NCBI GenBank assembly: GCA_963777485.1
Contig: CAVZQP010000001.1
Location: forward strand, 1,240,001-1,304,000
DNA length: 64,000 nt
Reading direction: 5' to 3'
Origin: Bog-473 sp963777485
GTDB taxonomy: Bacteria; Actinomycetota; Acidimicrobiia; Acidimicrobiales; RAAP-2
Shown: one piece after another, positions 1 to 8,002 of the stretch
Layout of the letters: every line of letters starts with the position of its first letter
Numbering within the stretch: the stretch's first letter is position 1
Made by a program: the position numbers and the translations under genes
Notes under the pieces: generated by a model
Databases searched by the model: none
Seen by the model: the letters and a program-made list of their open reading frames with translations, nothing else
What the model was told of the DNA's origin: nothing

Positions 1-287
1 CTGATCTTCGGCTTCTTCGGCACGGCGCGCATCGGCAGTTCGGGAGCGTCGGTGCCCGACCCCAGGCCTAGGGCGCCCAGGGCTTCGTGATCGAGCGAGT
101 CAAGGGCCTGGCGAGCTTGCTGCAGGCTCACGCCCAACACCGCTTCGATCGAGGGATCCTCAAACAAGGCGAGCAAGATGTGATCGGTGCCGTATCGGCG
201 ATCACCTCTACGACGAGCCTCCTCACCGGCCTGCAGACAGATGGCCCAGACGTGAAGCGTCTCTGGCGCAACGGATTCGGTGGTCAT
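1..287 (-). CDS. Clp N-terminal domain protein, partial (3' end outside the window)
   Basis: The frame is open from an ATG at 287 to the window edge and gives 95 residues. The translation starts MTTESVAPETLHVW and contains the pattern typical of a Clp_N repeat: an alpha-helical segment with EEARRRGDRRYGTDHILLAL, then FEDPSIEAVLGVSL and an ALDSLD-type helix. In ClpA/ClpC this domain binds substrates or adaptors. Stand-alone Clp_N proteins without an ATPase are common in Actinomycetota, and no ATPase part is visible here. Its ATG overlaps the TGA of the upstream HTH gene (ATGA at 284-287), so the two are probably translationally coupled. Whether an ATPase follows beyond the edge cannot be seen. 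Confidence 0.75.
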   Translation of the reverse strand, partial: MTTESVAPETLHVWAICLQAGEEARRRGDRRYGTDHILLALFEDPSIEAVLGVSLQQARQALDSLDHEALGALGLGSGTDAPELPMRAVPKKPKI

Positions 288-496
288 GATGACTCCCTGT
301 TGTATTTGGTGTGCACGGATTGGCGGGTGACGCCCAAAGCGTCTCCGATCTGCTGCCACGACCAGCCCTTTTCCCGGGCCGCTGCAACATGGTTCGCTTC
401 GACCCTCTCAGCCAGGCGATGGAGCGCCAACGAGGCGCGAAGCCCAATTGCCGGGTCGTCCGACGAGAGATTCACGCTGAGTTCTTCGAGGTCCAT
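284..496 (-). CDS. Small helix-turn-helix DNA-binding protein
   Basis: This encodes 70 residues from the ATG at 496 (MDLEELSVNL). A longer start at 532 would run through two palindromes in the leader, so I prefer 496. Residues about 40-66 form a helix-turn-helix of the AREKGWSWQQIGDALGVTRQSV type, close to the small HTH proteins that accompany stand-alone Clp_N proteins in actinobacteria. The HTH plus Clp_N pair suggests a DNA-binding protein whose stability or activity is set by the Clp_N partner; that role is inferred. The leader carries two perfect inverted repeats (500-551), which makes autoregulation plausible. Confidence 0.7.
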   Translation of the reverse strand: MDLEELSVNLSSDDPAIGLRASLALHRLAERVEANHVAAAREKGWSWQQIGDALGVTRQSVHTKYNRESS

Positions 497-499
497 GCC

Positions 500-551
500 T
501 GTCAGTCTTGACTGACATCTCGGCTGTGTCAACCTAAATTGACACAGCCGA
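500..551. promoter_or_regulatory. Tandem palindromes and possible promoter upstream of the HTH/Clp_N operon
   Basis: There are two perfect inverted repeats. The first, at 500-517, is TGTCAGTC-tt-GACTGACA (8-bp arms). The second, at 520-551, has 13-bp arms around a 6-base spacer, and its inner part contains TGTCAA/TTGACA. Read on the minus strand, TTGACA at 532-527 could be a -35 box, with a weak -10 (AAGACT) 17 bases on, leaving almost no leader before the ATG at 496. Palindromes at this place are best explained as operators for the HTH protein encoded just downstream. The promoter reading is weak. Confidence 0.5.
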
Positions 552-686
552 TCGCCACACGAAAGGTCAGCGTCTGCGGGGGTGGGCGCGGCACAGGCAG
601 GCCCAGGTCTCTACCGAGCGAGGAATAGATGGTTGCAGCCTGGAGGCTCTAGCCCCCACATATCGCAGCCGGAAGTCGTCCGCCAC

Positions 687-1595
687 TTATGTGACGTTCA
701 CCGTGTTTTGGGCTGTCCCGGATTCGGATGCCTCGGCCGGCGACCACGTTCCCGACGCCTCCGTCCACGTCCTACCCGCAAAAGAGACTGAGTTGATGTG
801 GTAGTTGTACGCGTGGGCTACGGCCCAAGTTGCCACCCGCCACCCGGTCTTGGTGGAGACCGGTACGCCCAACAGTTGCGCGCCCATCTCTTCCGTCGAT
901 GCCTGGGCGAGGGCCGAAGGTGGAGGGGCCGGACCGCCGAAGCCATCGAGACCGCACGAGAGACCGGCGGGGACCTCGCCCGTGAGGGCTGTAGCAAGCG
1001 AGCGCGCCTCGGTCTCCCAGTTGGCGTACGCGTCGGGGGTCGCGCTGTGCTGGACCAGTTGGGCTGCTTCGGTGACCGCCATCGTCTGCCATCCGGGCAC
1101 TTGGACCAGATGGTCATAGAAGACCGACGCTGCGTAGTTCGGGTCCAAGATCTGAGCGCTCGTCCCCCAGCCCTGGGATGGTCGTTGTTGGAAGAGGCCT
1201 AACGAGTCCAGGTCGCCATAGGGCAAGTTCCGAAGCTGCGTCTCTTGGAGCGAGGTTGCCAGGGCGATGGTCACCGCGTGGTCCGGCATCCCCTTGCGCA
1301 TCGCGACCGCGGCGATTATGGCCGCGTTCTGCGCCTGTGTCGGCGTGATCGAGAACGGAGAGGACGCCGCCGTCGATGCGAAAACACAGCCCGTCGAGCG
1401 TGCGGGACCCTGGCCGCGCCCGACTACGACAGCGACCCCGACGGCCAACCCTGCGACAGCGATGACGCCACCGATCAGACCGGCGCGCCGGATGCCGACG
1501 CGCCGACCGCCTCGGTGCCTACCTGAAGACCGCTTCCGCTCCGGGTCGACGATGACAGCGTGCCCGCTCGACCGAGCGACAGAATCTCGATTCAC
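687..1595 (-). CDS. Membrane-anchored protein with a lysozyme-like domain
   Basis: This encodes 302 residues from a GTG start. An Arg/Lys-rich cytoplasmic head (residues 1-36) is followed by one membrane segment at about 38-60 (GLIGGVIAVAGLAVGVAVVV), then an exported region. Residues about 85-200 hold the block IIAAVAMRKGMP...TIALATSLQETQLRNL, then GDLDSLGLFQQRPSQGWG and a YAASVFYDHL segment. I recognise this as a conserved actinobacterial domain that resembles lysozyme or lytic-transglycosylase folds, with Glu in LQET as the candidate acid. A peptidoglycan-cleaving role is inferred, not shown. The C-terminal about 80 residues are lower in conservation signals. The gene stands alone, with tRNA-Leu as upstream neighbour. 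Confidence 0.65.
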   Translation of the reverse strand: MNRDSVARSSGHAVIVDPERKRSSGRHRGGRRVGIRRAGLIGGVIAVAGLAVGVAVVVGRGQGPARSTGCVFASTAASSPFSITPTQAQNAAIIAAVAMRKGMPDHAVTIALATSLQETQLRNLPYGDLDSLGLFQQRPSQGWGTSAQILDPNYAASVFYDHLVQVPGWQTMAVTEAAQLVQHSATPDAYANWETEARSLATALTGEVPAGLSCGLDGFGGPAPPPSALAQASTEEMGAQLLGVPVSTKTGWRVATWAVAHAYNYHINSVSFAGRTWTEASGTWSPAEASESGTAQNTVNVT

Positions 1596-1822
1596 AATCG
1601 GACCACGGGGTCTCTTTTACACGACGAACTGGCCACGTTGACGGCAGCGTCCGAAGCGTCCCACGTGGTGGCTCTGGACGAGGTCGAGCGACGCGCGCTG
1701 ATCGACAAGGTTCATCGATCAGGTCGAGGTATTACCCGATTTCGTGGACGTTACGGTGCACGGAGCGCCTCCGTTGCATGTCCGCCACCGGGTGGTCGCC
1801 ATGTTGAGTCGGGTTGCGATCG

Positions 1823-1906
1823 TGTCGGAGGGGGGACTTGAACCCCCACGCCCTTGCGGGCACCAGCCCCTCAAGCTGGCGCGTCTGCCTATTCCGCCAC
1901 TCCGAC
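1823..1906 (-). tRNA. tRNA-Leu (anticodon GAG)
   Basis: On the minus strand the acceptor stem GTCGGAG pairs with CTCCGAC and is followed by discriminator A. The anticodon stem CCAGC/GCTGG encloses the loop TTGAGGG, giving anticodon GAG (codon CUC). A long variable arm (GTGCCCGCAAGGGCGT) marks it as class II, and the T arm reads GGGGGTTCAAGTCCCCC. No CCA is encoded. It lies just downstream of the oligopeptide-binding protein gene on the same strand. Confidence 0.95.
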
Positions 1907-1965
1907 GGGCGAACGGCTGAAAAATCAGCGTCCGGTGATCGTATCGCGCCTCCTGAATGGCTCCG

Positions 1966-3786
1966 CTATTGCCCGGGCAGCGTTGGAGTCGCGTTCTTGG
2001 TCGACTCCGCCTTCCTGACGGCCCAATACCGCGCGAACCACAACAGGCTCGTGCTCCGGGATTCCTGGAGGACCCCGCCGACCGACCGGCTCCACGCCAG
2101 GGCTGCCGGCTCGGCGTACAGCGGCAGTGACACCATCTGGTCCCACAGTTGCATGTCCGCTTGCTGATAGATCCCCGCCGCGGTGTCCGCGTTGAGCTGC
2201 TGCGAGGCCGTACTGACCAGCTGTTCGAACGGAGTGTTGTCGTACGCCGTCCAGTCCTCTGAGCCGTTCTTGCCCGGCGCACCGAGCAGCGTCGTGTACC
2301 ACGCCAGTGTCTGGGCCAGATATGGGCTGAACGTCACCGGCAGCAGCGCCATGTCGGCGTAGCCGCCGGCGAGCGCCTCCCCCGCCGCCGTCGCCGAGGT
2401 CGCCGTCTCGATGTCCGTGTTGATCCCCGCCGCCTGCAGGTCGGCGCGGATCGTGGGGGCGGCCGACGCCGCCCACGGGTCGGTTTCGTCGACCATCATG
2501 TGCAACGTGAACGGGACGCCGAAGGCCGAGTGGTAATACGGCGAGTCGGCCGTCTTCACCAATCCCGACGCCGTGAGGAACGCAGCCGCCTGTGCCGGCA
2601 CTGGAGTGACCGGGAAGTTCACGCTGCCCCCCGCCCCGATGACCGTGGTCGACGTCGACGACGTCGGCACCGGGATGGTCGTCGTGGGCACCGTCGCGCT
2701 CGGGGCCGGCTTGTAGCCCTGCTGTCCCTGCACGTAGATGTGGCTGTTCGCCACCGCGATCCCCGGCACGGCCCAGCTCACCTGCTGGTTCAACAATTGT
2801 TGGCGGTTGATCGACAGCGCGATGGCAGTGCGCAGGTCGGGTGACAGCCGGGCGTCCAGCGAGCTCGCCAGGTCAAGCTGCAGCAAGGTGTTCGACGTGT
2901 CGACGTCGCTCTGCGCGCCCGGCAATCCCGTCACGTCCGTCAGGAAGGAGGGCGTCACGGTCGTCGGTTCCGCCACCTGCACCGTGCCGCTGCTCATCCA
3001 CGAGGCCAGCTGCTCCGTCGAAGACGCCAGATGGACAGTGATCGACTTCGAGTTGGCCGGCGCTCCCCACCACTTCGGGTTCTGCACCAGTCTGATGGTC
3101 GAGCTCGAGACCGATGCGATCTCGAACGGGCCTCCTGAGAGGTCGATGCTGGGGCTCACGGTGGAGCAGTTCGGGTTCCAGCCCACCTTTTGCATGACGT
3201 GCGCCGGCAGCAGGTTCGAGAAGAGCATCTGCCAGTCGGCGAATACAGTCTTGAACTTCACGGTGACCGTGTGGCCGCTGTTCGTCCCGGTCACCGACGC
3301 GATGTCGCGATAACCGGCGATGCTCACCACGTTCGTCGAAGACCCGTCCGGATCGCCGCGCTGTTGCTCCCAGGCGTACTTGAAGTCCGCGGCCGTGATC
3401 GGCACCCCGTCGGACCACACCGCCTTCGGGTTCAGCGTGTACACCACCGTGAGGGGGCTGAGGTTGAGCGGCTCGGCCGAAGCGATCAGGTCTGCGTTTG
3501 CCGTCGCCATCCCGTTGGCGTCGACGACATACGGGCTGGGCAGGACGCCCGCGAGCACCGTCAGCGTCGCGGGCGTGTCACCGGACGGCGTATTCGGGTT
3601 GCACCCGGTCAGGCTCCCGGTCATCCCGAACGAGATCGACCCCCCCGACACCCCGACGTAGGTGACTGTCGTGCTGCCCCCTCCGGGACCGCCGCAGGCA
3701 GACGCGACCACAGCCAGCGCGCCGAGGACGGAGACAAGACGGACCAGCCCGCGCCAGCGCCGGGGGCGTCGGCCCCGGCCGGTCAC
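1966..3786 (-). CDS. Oligopeptide/dipeptide ABC transporter substrate-binding lipoprotein (family 5)
   Basis: This encodes 606 residues. The signal peptide ends in a lipobox (VVASAC, Cys at residue 31), so the mature protein is lipid-anchored outside the membrane. The body shows SBP family 5 features: an early GGSISFGM strand, the segment YTLNPKAVWSDGVPITAADFKYAWE, and later LRTAIALSINRQQL. The family delivers peptides or other bulky solutes to an Opp/Dpp permease. The start ATG overlaps the secG stop by four bases (ATGA), so it is read with the glycolytic operon. No permease genes are adjacent. An oppBCDF operon without its own binding protein lies at 36.7-40.7 kb and may be its partner. Confidence 0.85.
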   Translation of the reverse strand: MTGRGRRPRRWRGLVRLVSVLGALAVVASACGGPGGGSTTVTYVGVSGGSISFGMTGSLTGCNPNTPSGDTPATLTVLAGVLPSPYVVDANGMATANADLIASAEPLNLSPLTVVYTLNPKAVWSDGVPITAADFKYAWEQQRGDPDGSSTNVVSIAGYRDIASVTGTNSGHTVTVKFKTVFADWQMLFSNLLPAHVMQKVGWNPNCSTVSPSIDLSGGPFEIASVSSSTIRLVQNPKWWGAPANSKSITVHLASSTEQLASWMSSGTVQVAEPTTVTPSFLTDVTGLPGAQSDVDTSNTLLQLDLASSLDARLSPDLRTAIALSINRQQLLNQQVSWAVPGIAVANSHIYVQGQQGYKPAPSATVPTTTIPVPTSSTSTTVIGAGGSVNFPVTPVPAQAAAFLTASGLVKTADSPYYHSAFGVPFTLHMMVDETDPWAASAAPTIRADLQAAGINTDIETATSATAAGEALAGGYADMALLPVTFSPYLAQTLAWYTTLLGAPGKNGSEDWTAYDNTPFEQLVSTASQQLNADTAAGIYQQADMQLWDQMVSLPLYAEPAALAWSRSVGGVLQESRSTSLLWFARYWAVRKAESTKNATPTLPGQ

Positions 3787-4031
3787 TGCAGCCGGAGATC
3801 CAGGGTCACCGTCGTGAAGGCGAAGATGATGGCGACCGTGACCGTGATGCGGTCAAGGTTCCGCTCCACGACCGTCGAGCCCTGGGCGGCCGCGCCCACA
3901 CTGCCGCCGAACATGTCGGACAGGCCACCGCCCTTGCCGCTGTGCATGAGGATCAGGAAGATCAGCCCGAGCGCGCTCAACACCTCGATGACGATGTACA
4001 CCCAGGTGACGGCGTTCAACGTTGCCAACAA
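3783..4031 (-). CDS. secG: Preprotein translocase subunit SecG
   Basis: This encodes 82 residues, usual for actinobacterial SecG. There are two hydrophobic segments (about 7-28 and 57-76) joined by the conserved cytoplasmic loop LMHSGKGGGLSDMFGG. SecG is the small accessory subunit of the SecYEG channel and assists protein export. It follows tpiA by about 50 bases, the classical actinobacterial order gap-pgk-tpiA-secG, and overlaps the next gene (ATGA). Confidence 0.93.
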   Translation of the reverse strand: MLATLNAVTWVYIVIEVLSALGLIFLILMHSGKGGGLSDMFGGSVGAAAQGSTVVERNLDRITVTVAIIFAFTTVTLDLRLQ

Positions 4032-4084
4032 CGGAGGTTCCTCCAGCTCGAACTAGCCCAGGACGAGCGAATCGCCTGCTCGGG

Positions 4085-4873
4085 CTAGGAACGGTAGCAG
4101 GCGGCGCTGGCCCTTATGACGTCAGTGAACTTGGCCGCATCAAGGCTGGCACCCCCCACGAGCAGGCCGTCCACGTCGGGCTCCCCCATCAGATCGGGCG
4201 CGTTCTCCCCGTTCACCGACCCGCCGTACTGGATCCGCACGCCCCCCGCCGCCTCGTCGCCCCCCAGCTTCCCGACGAGGGAGCGGATGAACACGCAGGC
4301 GTCCTCGGCGTCGATCGCGGTCGCCGCCTTGCCGGTCCCGATGGCCCAGATCGGCTCGTATGCCAGCACCAGCCCGGCCAGCACCTCCGGCGCCAGCCCG
4401 CTCAGCGCCGCCAGCACCTGCTCCTCGAGCACGCTCTCGGTCCGGCCCGCCTCGCGCTGTTCCTCGGACTCCCCCACGCACACGATCGGCGTCATCTCGT
4501 GCCGCAGGACCGCCCGCAACGTTGCCGCGACGGCCGCGTCGTCCATCCCGAACAGCGTGCGCCGCTCCGAGTGCCCGACGATCACGTACGCAGTCCCCAG
4601 CCGCGCCAGGAAGCGAGGGCTCACCTCGCCCGTGAAGGCACCGGCGTCCTCCGCCGAGCAGTGCTGCGCGCCCAGCGCGAGCGGGAGGTGCTCCTTCTCG
4701 ACCAGCGTCTGCACCGTCCGCAGGTCCGTGAAGGGTGGGTGCACCGACACGTCCAACCGCGCGACGTCGTCAGTTTTCAGCCGCAGCCCGAGGTCGCGCA
4801 CGGTGTGCAGCGCCTCGATGTGGTCGTGGTGCATCTTCCAGTTCCCGCTCACCAGCGGGCGCCGGGCCGTCAC
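4085..4873 (-). CDS. tpiA: Triosephosphate isomerase
   Basis: This encodes 262 residues. It interconverts dihydroxyacetone phosphate and glyceraldehyde 3-phosphate. The GTG at 4873 is chosen because it overlaps the pgk stop (GTGA) and places the substrate-binding motif SGNWKM at residues 9-14. The catalytic His lies in VIVGHSERR and the catalytic Glu in AYEPIWAIGTGK; the phosphate-binding IQYGGSVNG and LLVGGASLD loops are present. The open frame continues upstream through pgk without meaning. It is the third gene of the gap-pgk-tpiA glycolytic set and is probably co-transcribed. Confidence 0.95.
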   Translation of the reverse strand: MTARRPLVSGNWKMHHDHIEALHTVRDLGLRLKTDDVARLDVSVHPPFTDLRTVQTLVEKEHLPLALGAQHCSAEDAGAFTGEVSPRFLARLGTAYVIVGHSERRTLFGMDDAAVAATLRAVLRHEMTPIVCVGESEEQREAGRTESVLEEQVLAALSGLAPEVLAGLVLAYEPIWAIGTGKAATAIDAEDACVFIRSLVGKLGGDEAAGGVRIQYGGSVNGENAPDLMGEPDVDGLLVGGASLDAAKFTDVIRASAACYRS

Positions 4874-6051
4874 CCCTGCGGCGCGTTCGGGGCCGCGCGC
4901 AACGCGTCGATCCCCGGGAGGTGCCCCTCCAACTCGATGAAGGACAGCGACGCCCCGCCGCCCGTCGACAGGTAGTCCACCTTGTCCTTGAGGCCGAGTT
5001 CCTCCAGGGCGCTCGCGCTGTCGCCGCCACCCACCACCGAGAAGCCCGGGGAATGAGCGACCGCCTCGGCGACCACCCGTGTCCCCTCGGCGAAGCGGTG
5101 GTCCTCGAACGCCCCGAGAGGGCCGTTCCACAACACGGTGCCCGCATCGCCCACCGCGGCGGCGAACGCGGCCGCCGAGTCCGGCCCGATGTCGAGCCCG
5201 GTCCAGCCGTCGGGCAGGTCGCCCTCGATCACCTTCACGCTTCCCTTGTGTCCCTCCCCTTCCGACGACGGGCCGAACGACCCGCCCGGCTCGAGCGCCC
5301 GCGTGTCGGTCGGCAGCAGGATGCGCACCCCGGACTCCAGCAGGTCCCGGCAGTCCTCGAGGTGGGTCTCGTCGAAGAGCGAGTTGCCGACGTGCTGCCC
5401 GCGCGCCGCCAGGAACGTGAAGGCCATGCCCCCACCGACGATCAATGTGTCCACCTTGGGGGCGAGGGCCTTGAGCACCTCGAGCTTGTCCGCCACCTTG
5501 GCACCCCCGACGACGGCCACGAAGGGCCGCGCCGGTGCCTCCAGGATCCCCCCCAGCACCTCGATCTCTCTTGCGAAGCGCAGGCCGGCCGCGCTCGGCA
5601 GGAACTGCGGCGGCCCCACGATCGACGCGTGGGCACGGTGCGCGGCACCGAACGCCTCGTCGACGTACGCGTCGTACCCGTCGATCAGCCGCTGCACGAA
5701 CGCGGGGTCGTTCGCCTTCTCGCCCGGGTCGAAGCGCAGGTTCTCCGTGAGCGCGACACCCGGGCACAGTGCGGCCAGGCGCTCTCGCACCGGGTTCATC
5801 TCCCAGCGCGGGTCCGGTGCACCCGAGGGCCGCCCCAGGTGCGACGCCGCGGTGACATCCGCGCCCTCCTCCATGAGCCGTCGCAGCGTCGGCAACGCGG
5901 CGTTGATGCGGAAGTCGTCGGCCACCGTGGCCTTGCCGCGTACCCCGATGTGCAGCGGGACGTTGAAGTCGACCCGCACGAGCACCCGCTTGCCCTCGAG
6001 GGGAGGCAGGTCGGAGAGCAAGGGGATGCCGCGGAGCGGGTCGGTCGTCAT
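4870..6051 (-). CDS. pgk: Phosphoglycerate kinase
   Basis: This encodes 393 residues, normal length. It transfers phosphate from 1,3-bisphosphoglycerate to ADP. Visible signatures are KRVLVRVDFNVPL near residue 20, the substrate-binding HLGRP, LTENLRFDPGE, the hinge-region VGGAKVADKLEVL and the nucleotide-binding LSTGGGASL near the C terminus. It starts 25 bases after gap and ends overlapping tpiA by four bases, so all three are probably one transcript. Confidence 0.96.
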   Translation of the reverse strand: MTTDPLRGIPLLSDLPPLEGKRVLVRVDFNVPLHIGVRGKATVADDFRINAALPTLRRLMEEGADVTAASHLGRPSGAPDPRWEMNPVRERLAALCPGVALTENLRFDPGEKANDPAFVQRLIDGYDAYVDEAFGAAHRAHASIVGPPQFLPSAAGLRFAREIEVLGGILEAPARPFVAVVGGAKVADKLEVLKALAPKVDTLIVGGGMAFTFLAARGQHVGNSLFDETHLEDCRDLLESGVRILLPTDTRALEPGGSFGPSSEGEGHKGSVKVIEGDLPDGWTGLDIGPDSAAAFAAAVGDAGTVLWNGPLGAFEDHRFAEGTRVVAEAVAHSPGFSVVGGGDSASALEELGLKDKVDYLSTGGGASLSFIELEGHLPGIDALRAAPNAPQG

Positions 6052-6076
6052 TGCCTGCTCCGGAGCCGGGCGCCGA

Positions 6077-7099
6077 TCAGCTCTTGCCGCCGACCAGGAC
6101 GGCCAGGTCCACCAGGCGGTTCGAGTACCCCCACTCGTTGTCGTACCAACCGAACGTCTTGACCAGCGACAGCTCGTCGTTGATCGGCATCACCATGGTC
6201 AGGCCGGCGTCGAAAGTGCACGACGCCGGTGAGCCGACGATGTCGCTCGAGACGATCGGCTCCTCCGTGTAGTCCAGGACCCTGTCGAGCGGCGGTTTGG
6301 CCGCGGCCTCGGCGAAGGCCGCGTTGACGTCGGCGACCGACGGGTTCCCTTTCACCACCGCGGTGAAGTCGGTGATCGATCCGACCGGAAGTGGGACCCG
6401 GAGCGAGTAGCCGTCGAGGCGACCTTTCATGGACTCGAGCACCAACCCCGTCGCCCGCGCTGCGCCGGTCGTGCTCGGCACGATGTTGGCGGCGCCCGCC
6501 CGCGCCCGTCGCAGGTCCTTGTGTGTCAGGTCCAAGAGGTTCTGGTCGTTCGTGTAGGCGTGCACCGTGGTCATGAGTCCGCTCGCGATGTCGAAGGCGT
6601 CGTCGATCACCTTCACCATCGGCACGAAGCAGTTGGTCGTGCACGATGCGTTGGAGACGACGATGTCCCGGGCAGGGTCGAAGTCCTTGTCGTTCACGCC
6701 GATCACGAACGTGGCGTCGGCGTCACCCGACGGCGCCGAGATGATGACCCGCTTCACCGTCTCGCCCAGGTGCCCCGCCGCGTCGGCCCGGGTGGTGAAA
6801 CGCCCGGTCGACTCGATCACGACGTCGGCCCCGAGCTTGGCCCAGGGCAACTGTTCGGGCTCCCGCTCGGCCATGACCCGGATGTGGCTGTCACCGACGA
6901 GGAGGTCGCTGCCCTCGACGTCGACGGGCACGGGCAAGCGACCCTGGGTCGAGTCGTAGCGCAGCAGGTGCGCCAGCGTCTCGGGCGAGGTGAGGTCGTT
7001 GACCCCGACCACCTCGACGTCGGCCCCGGTCGCGAGCACGGCGCGCAGGAAGTTGCGCCCGATGCGCCCGAAACCGTTGATCCCGACCCGCACGGTCAT
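6077..7099 (-). CDS. gap: Glyceraldehyde-3-phosphate dehydrogenase, type I
   Basis: This encodes 340 residues. It oxidises glyceraldehyde 3-phosphate to 1,3-bisphosphoglycerate with NAD. The Rossmann motif is GINGFGRIGRNFLRA at residues 6-20. The active-site Cys is in SNASCTTNC, and the catalytic His is in MTTVHAYTNDQ. The C terminus contains WYDNEWGYSNRLVDL, typical of the family. A clear ribosome-binding site (AAGGA, about 7 bases away) precedes the ATG. It lies 30 bases behind yvcK; whiA, often found between these two, is absent. Confidence 0.96.
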   Translation of the reverse strand: MTVRVGINGFGRIGRNFLRAVLATGADVEVVGVNDLTSPETLAHLLRYDSTQGRLPVPVDVEGSDLLVGDSHIRVMAEREPEQLPWAKLGADVVIESTGRFTTRADAAGHLGETVKRVIISAPSGDADATFVIGVNDKDFDPARDIVVSNASCTTNCFVPMVKVIDDAFDIASGLMTTVHAYTNDQNLLDLTHKDLRRARAGAANIVPSTTGAARATGLVLESMKGRLDGYSLRVPLPVGSITDFTAVVKGNPSVADVNAAFAEAAAKPPLDRVLDYTEEPIVSSDIVGSPASCTFDAGLTMVMPINDELSLVKTFGWYDNEWGYSNRLVDLAVLVGGKS

Positions 7100-7129
7100 G
7101 TCATTCCTTCTTTCTCCGCTCGACAGCGC

Positions 7130-8002
7130 CTATGCCAGCAGACCCGACAGCGCCTCTGCCAGTTTGGCCGGGCTGTGGACAAGCCGGTTCTCGCCCGTCA
7201 GGGGAACGTCGCGGACGGGCACATCCGTCGCACCGATCCCCATGCCCTGGATGGTGTCACAGACGACCACATCCACACTGACATTGTGCCTGGCCAGGGC
7301 CGCAACGTGCGCGGCGACGTCATAACCCTCCGTTTCGGGGACCTGTGGACGGAGGTTGCAGACGTACACGACCTGAGCGTTCGATTGGGCGACCGCCTCG
7401 GCGATGCGGTGCACCGACACGGCGGCCAACACGCTGGTGAACAAGGACCCGGGCCCGATCACCACCTGGTGCGCCCCGAGGATGCGCTCGACCGCCAACG
7501 GCGGTGGCTGGGCGTCGTCGGGCACGAGCGAGACCGCCCACAGGTCGCCCGTCCCCATGACGGCGACCTGGCCGGCCACCGTGCCCTGCGCCGACTCGGC
7601 CTTGAGCACCACCGGCTCGGTGGTCGCCGGCAGCACGTCGCCCCGGGCGCCCAAGAGCAACGCCGCCTCCCGCACGCCTTCGACCAGATCGCCCGTGGCG
7701 TCGATCAACCCCAGCAGGATCAAATTCCCCAGCGCGTGCCCGGCGAGCTCGCCCTCGTCGTAACGCCGCTCGAATGCGGCCGCCAGCGACGAATCGTTCT
7801 CGGCCAGCGCGACGAGGCACTTGCGGATGTCGCCGAGCGCGACGACGTTCAGCAGCTCGCGCAGCCGGCCGCTGCTCCCACCGTCGTCGGCCACCGATAC
7901 GATCCCCGTGAGCAGCCCGGCGTAGCGCCGGGCCGCCTTCAGCGTCACCGCGGTGCCGTGCCCGCCGCCGATAGCCACGACGGACGGCCCGGCTTCAGTC
8001 AC
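7130..8002 (-). CDS. yvcK: YvcK/CofD-like gluconeogenesis factor
   Basis: This encodes 290 residues from the GTG at 8002, which overlaps the end of rapZ by eight bases. Upstream starts would run through rapZ in another frame. The N-terminal nucleotide-sugar-binding motif VVAIGGGHGTAVTL is followed by IVSVADDGGSSGRLR, both diagnostic. The family resembles the 2-phospho-L-lactate transferase CofD fold. In Bacillus and Mycobacterium (CuvA) it is needed for cell shape and growth on gluconeogenic carbon and binds UDP-sugars. Its rapZ-yvcK neighbourhood is conserved in Gram-positive bacteria. Confidence 0.9.
   Translation of the reverse strand: MTEAGPSVVAIGGGHGTAVTLKAARRYAGLLTGIVSVADDGGSSGRLRELLNVVALGDIRKCLVALAENDSSLAAAFERRYDEGELAGHALGNLILLGLIDATGDLVEGVREAALLLGARGDVLPATTEPVVLKAESAQGTVAGQVAVMGTGDLWAVSLVPDDAQPPPLAVERILGAHQVVIGPGSLFTSVLAAVSVHRIAEAVAQSNAQVVYVCNLRPQVPETEGYDVAAHVAALARHNVSVDVVVCDTIQGMGIGATDVPVRDVPLTGENRLVHSPAKLAEALSGLLA

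Noticed and set aside
4874..5767. Upstream extension of the tpiA frame
   Set aside because: It lies in another frame of pgk and has no isomerase similarity before NWKM.
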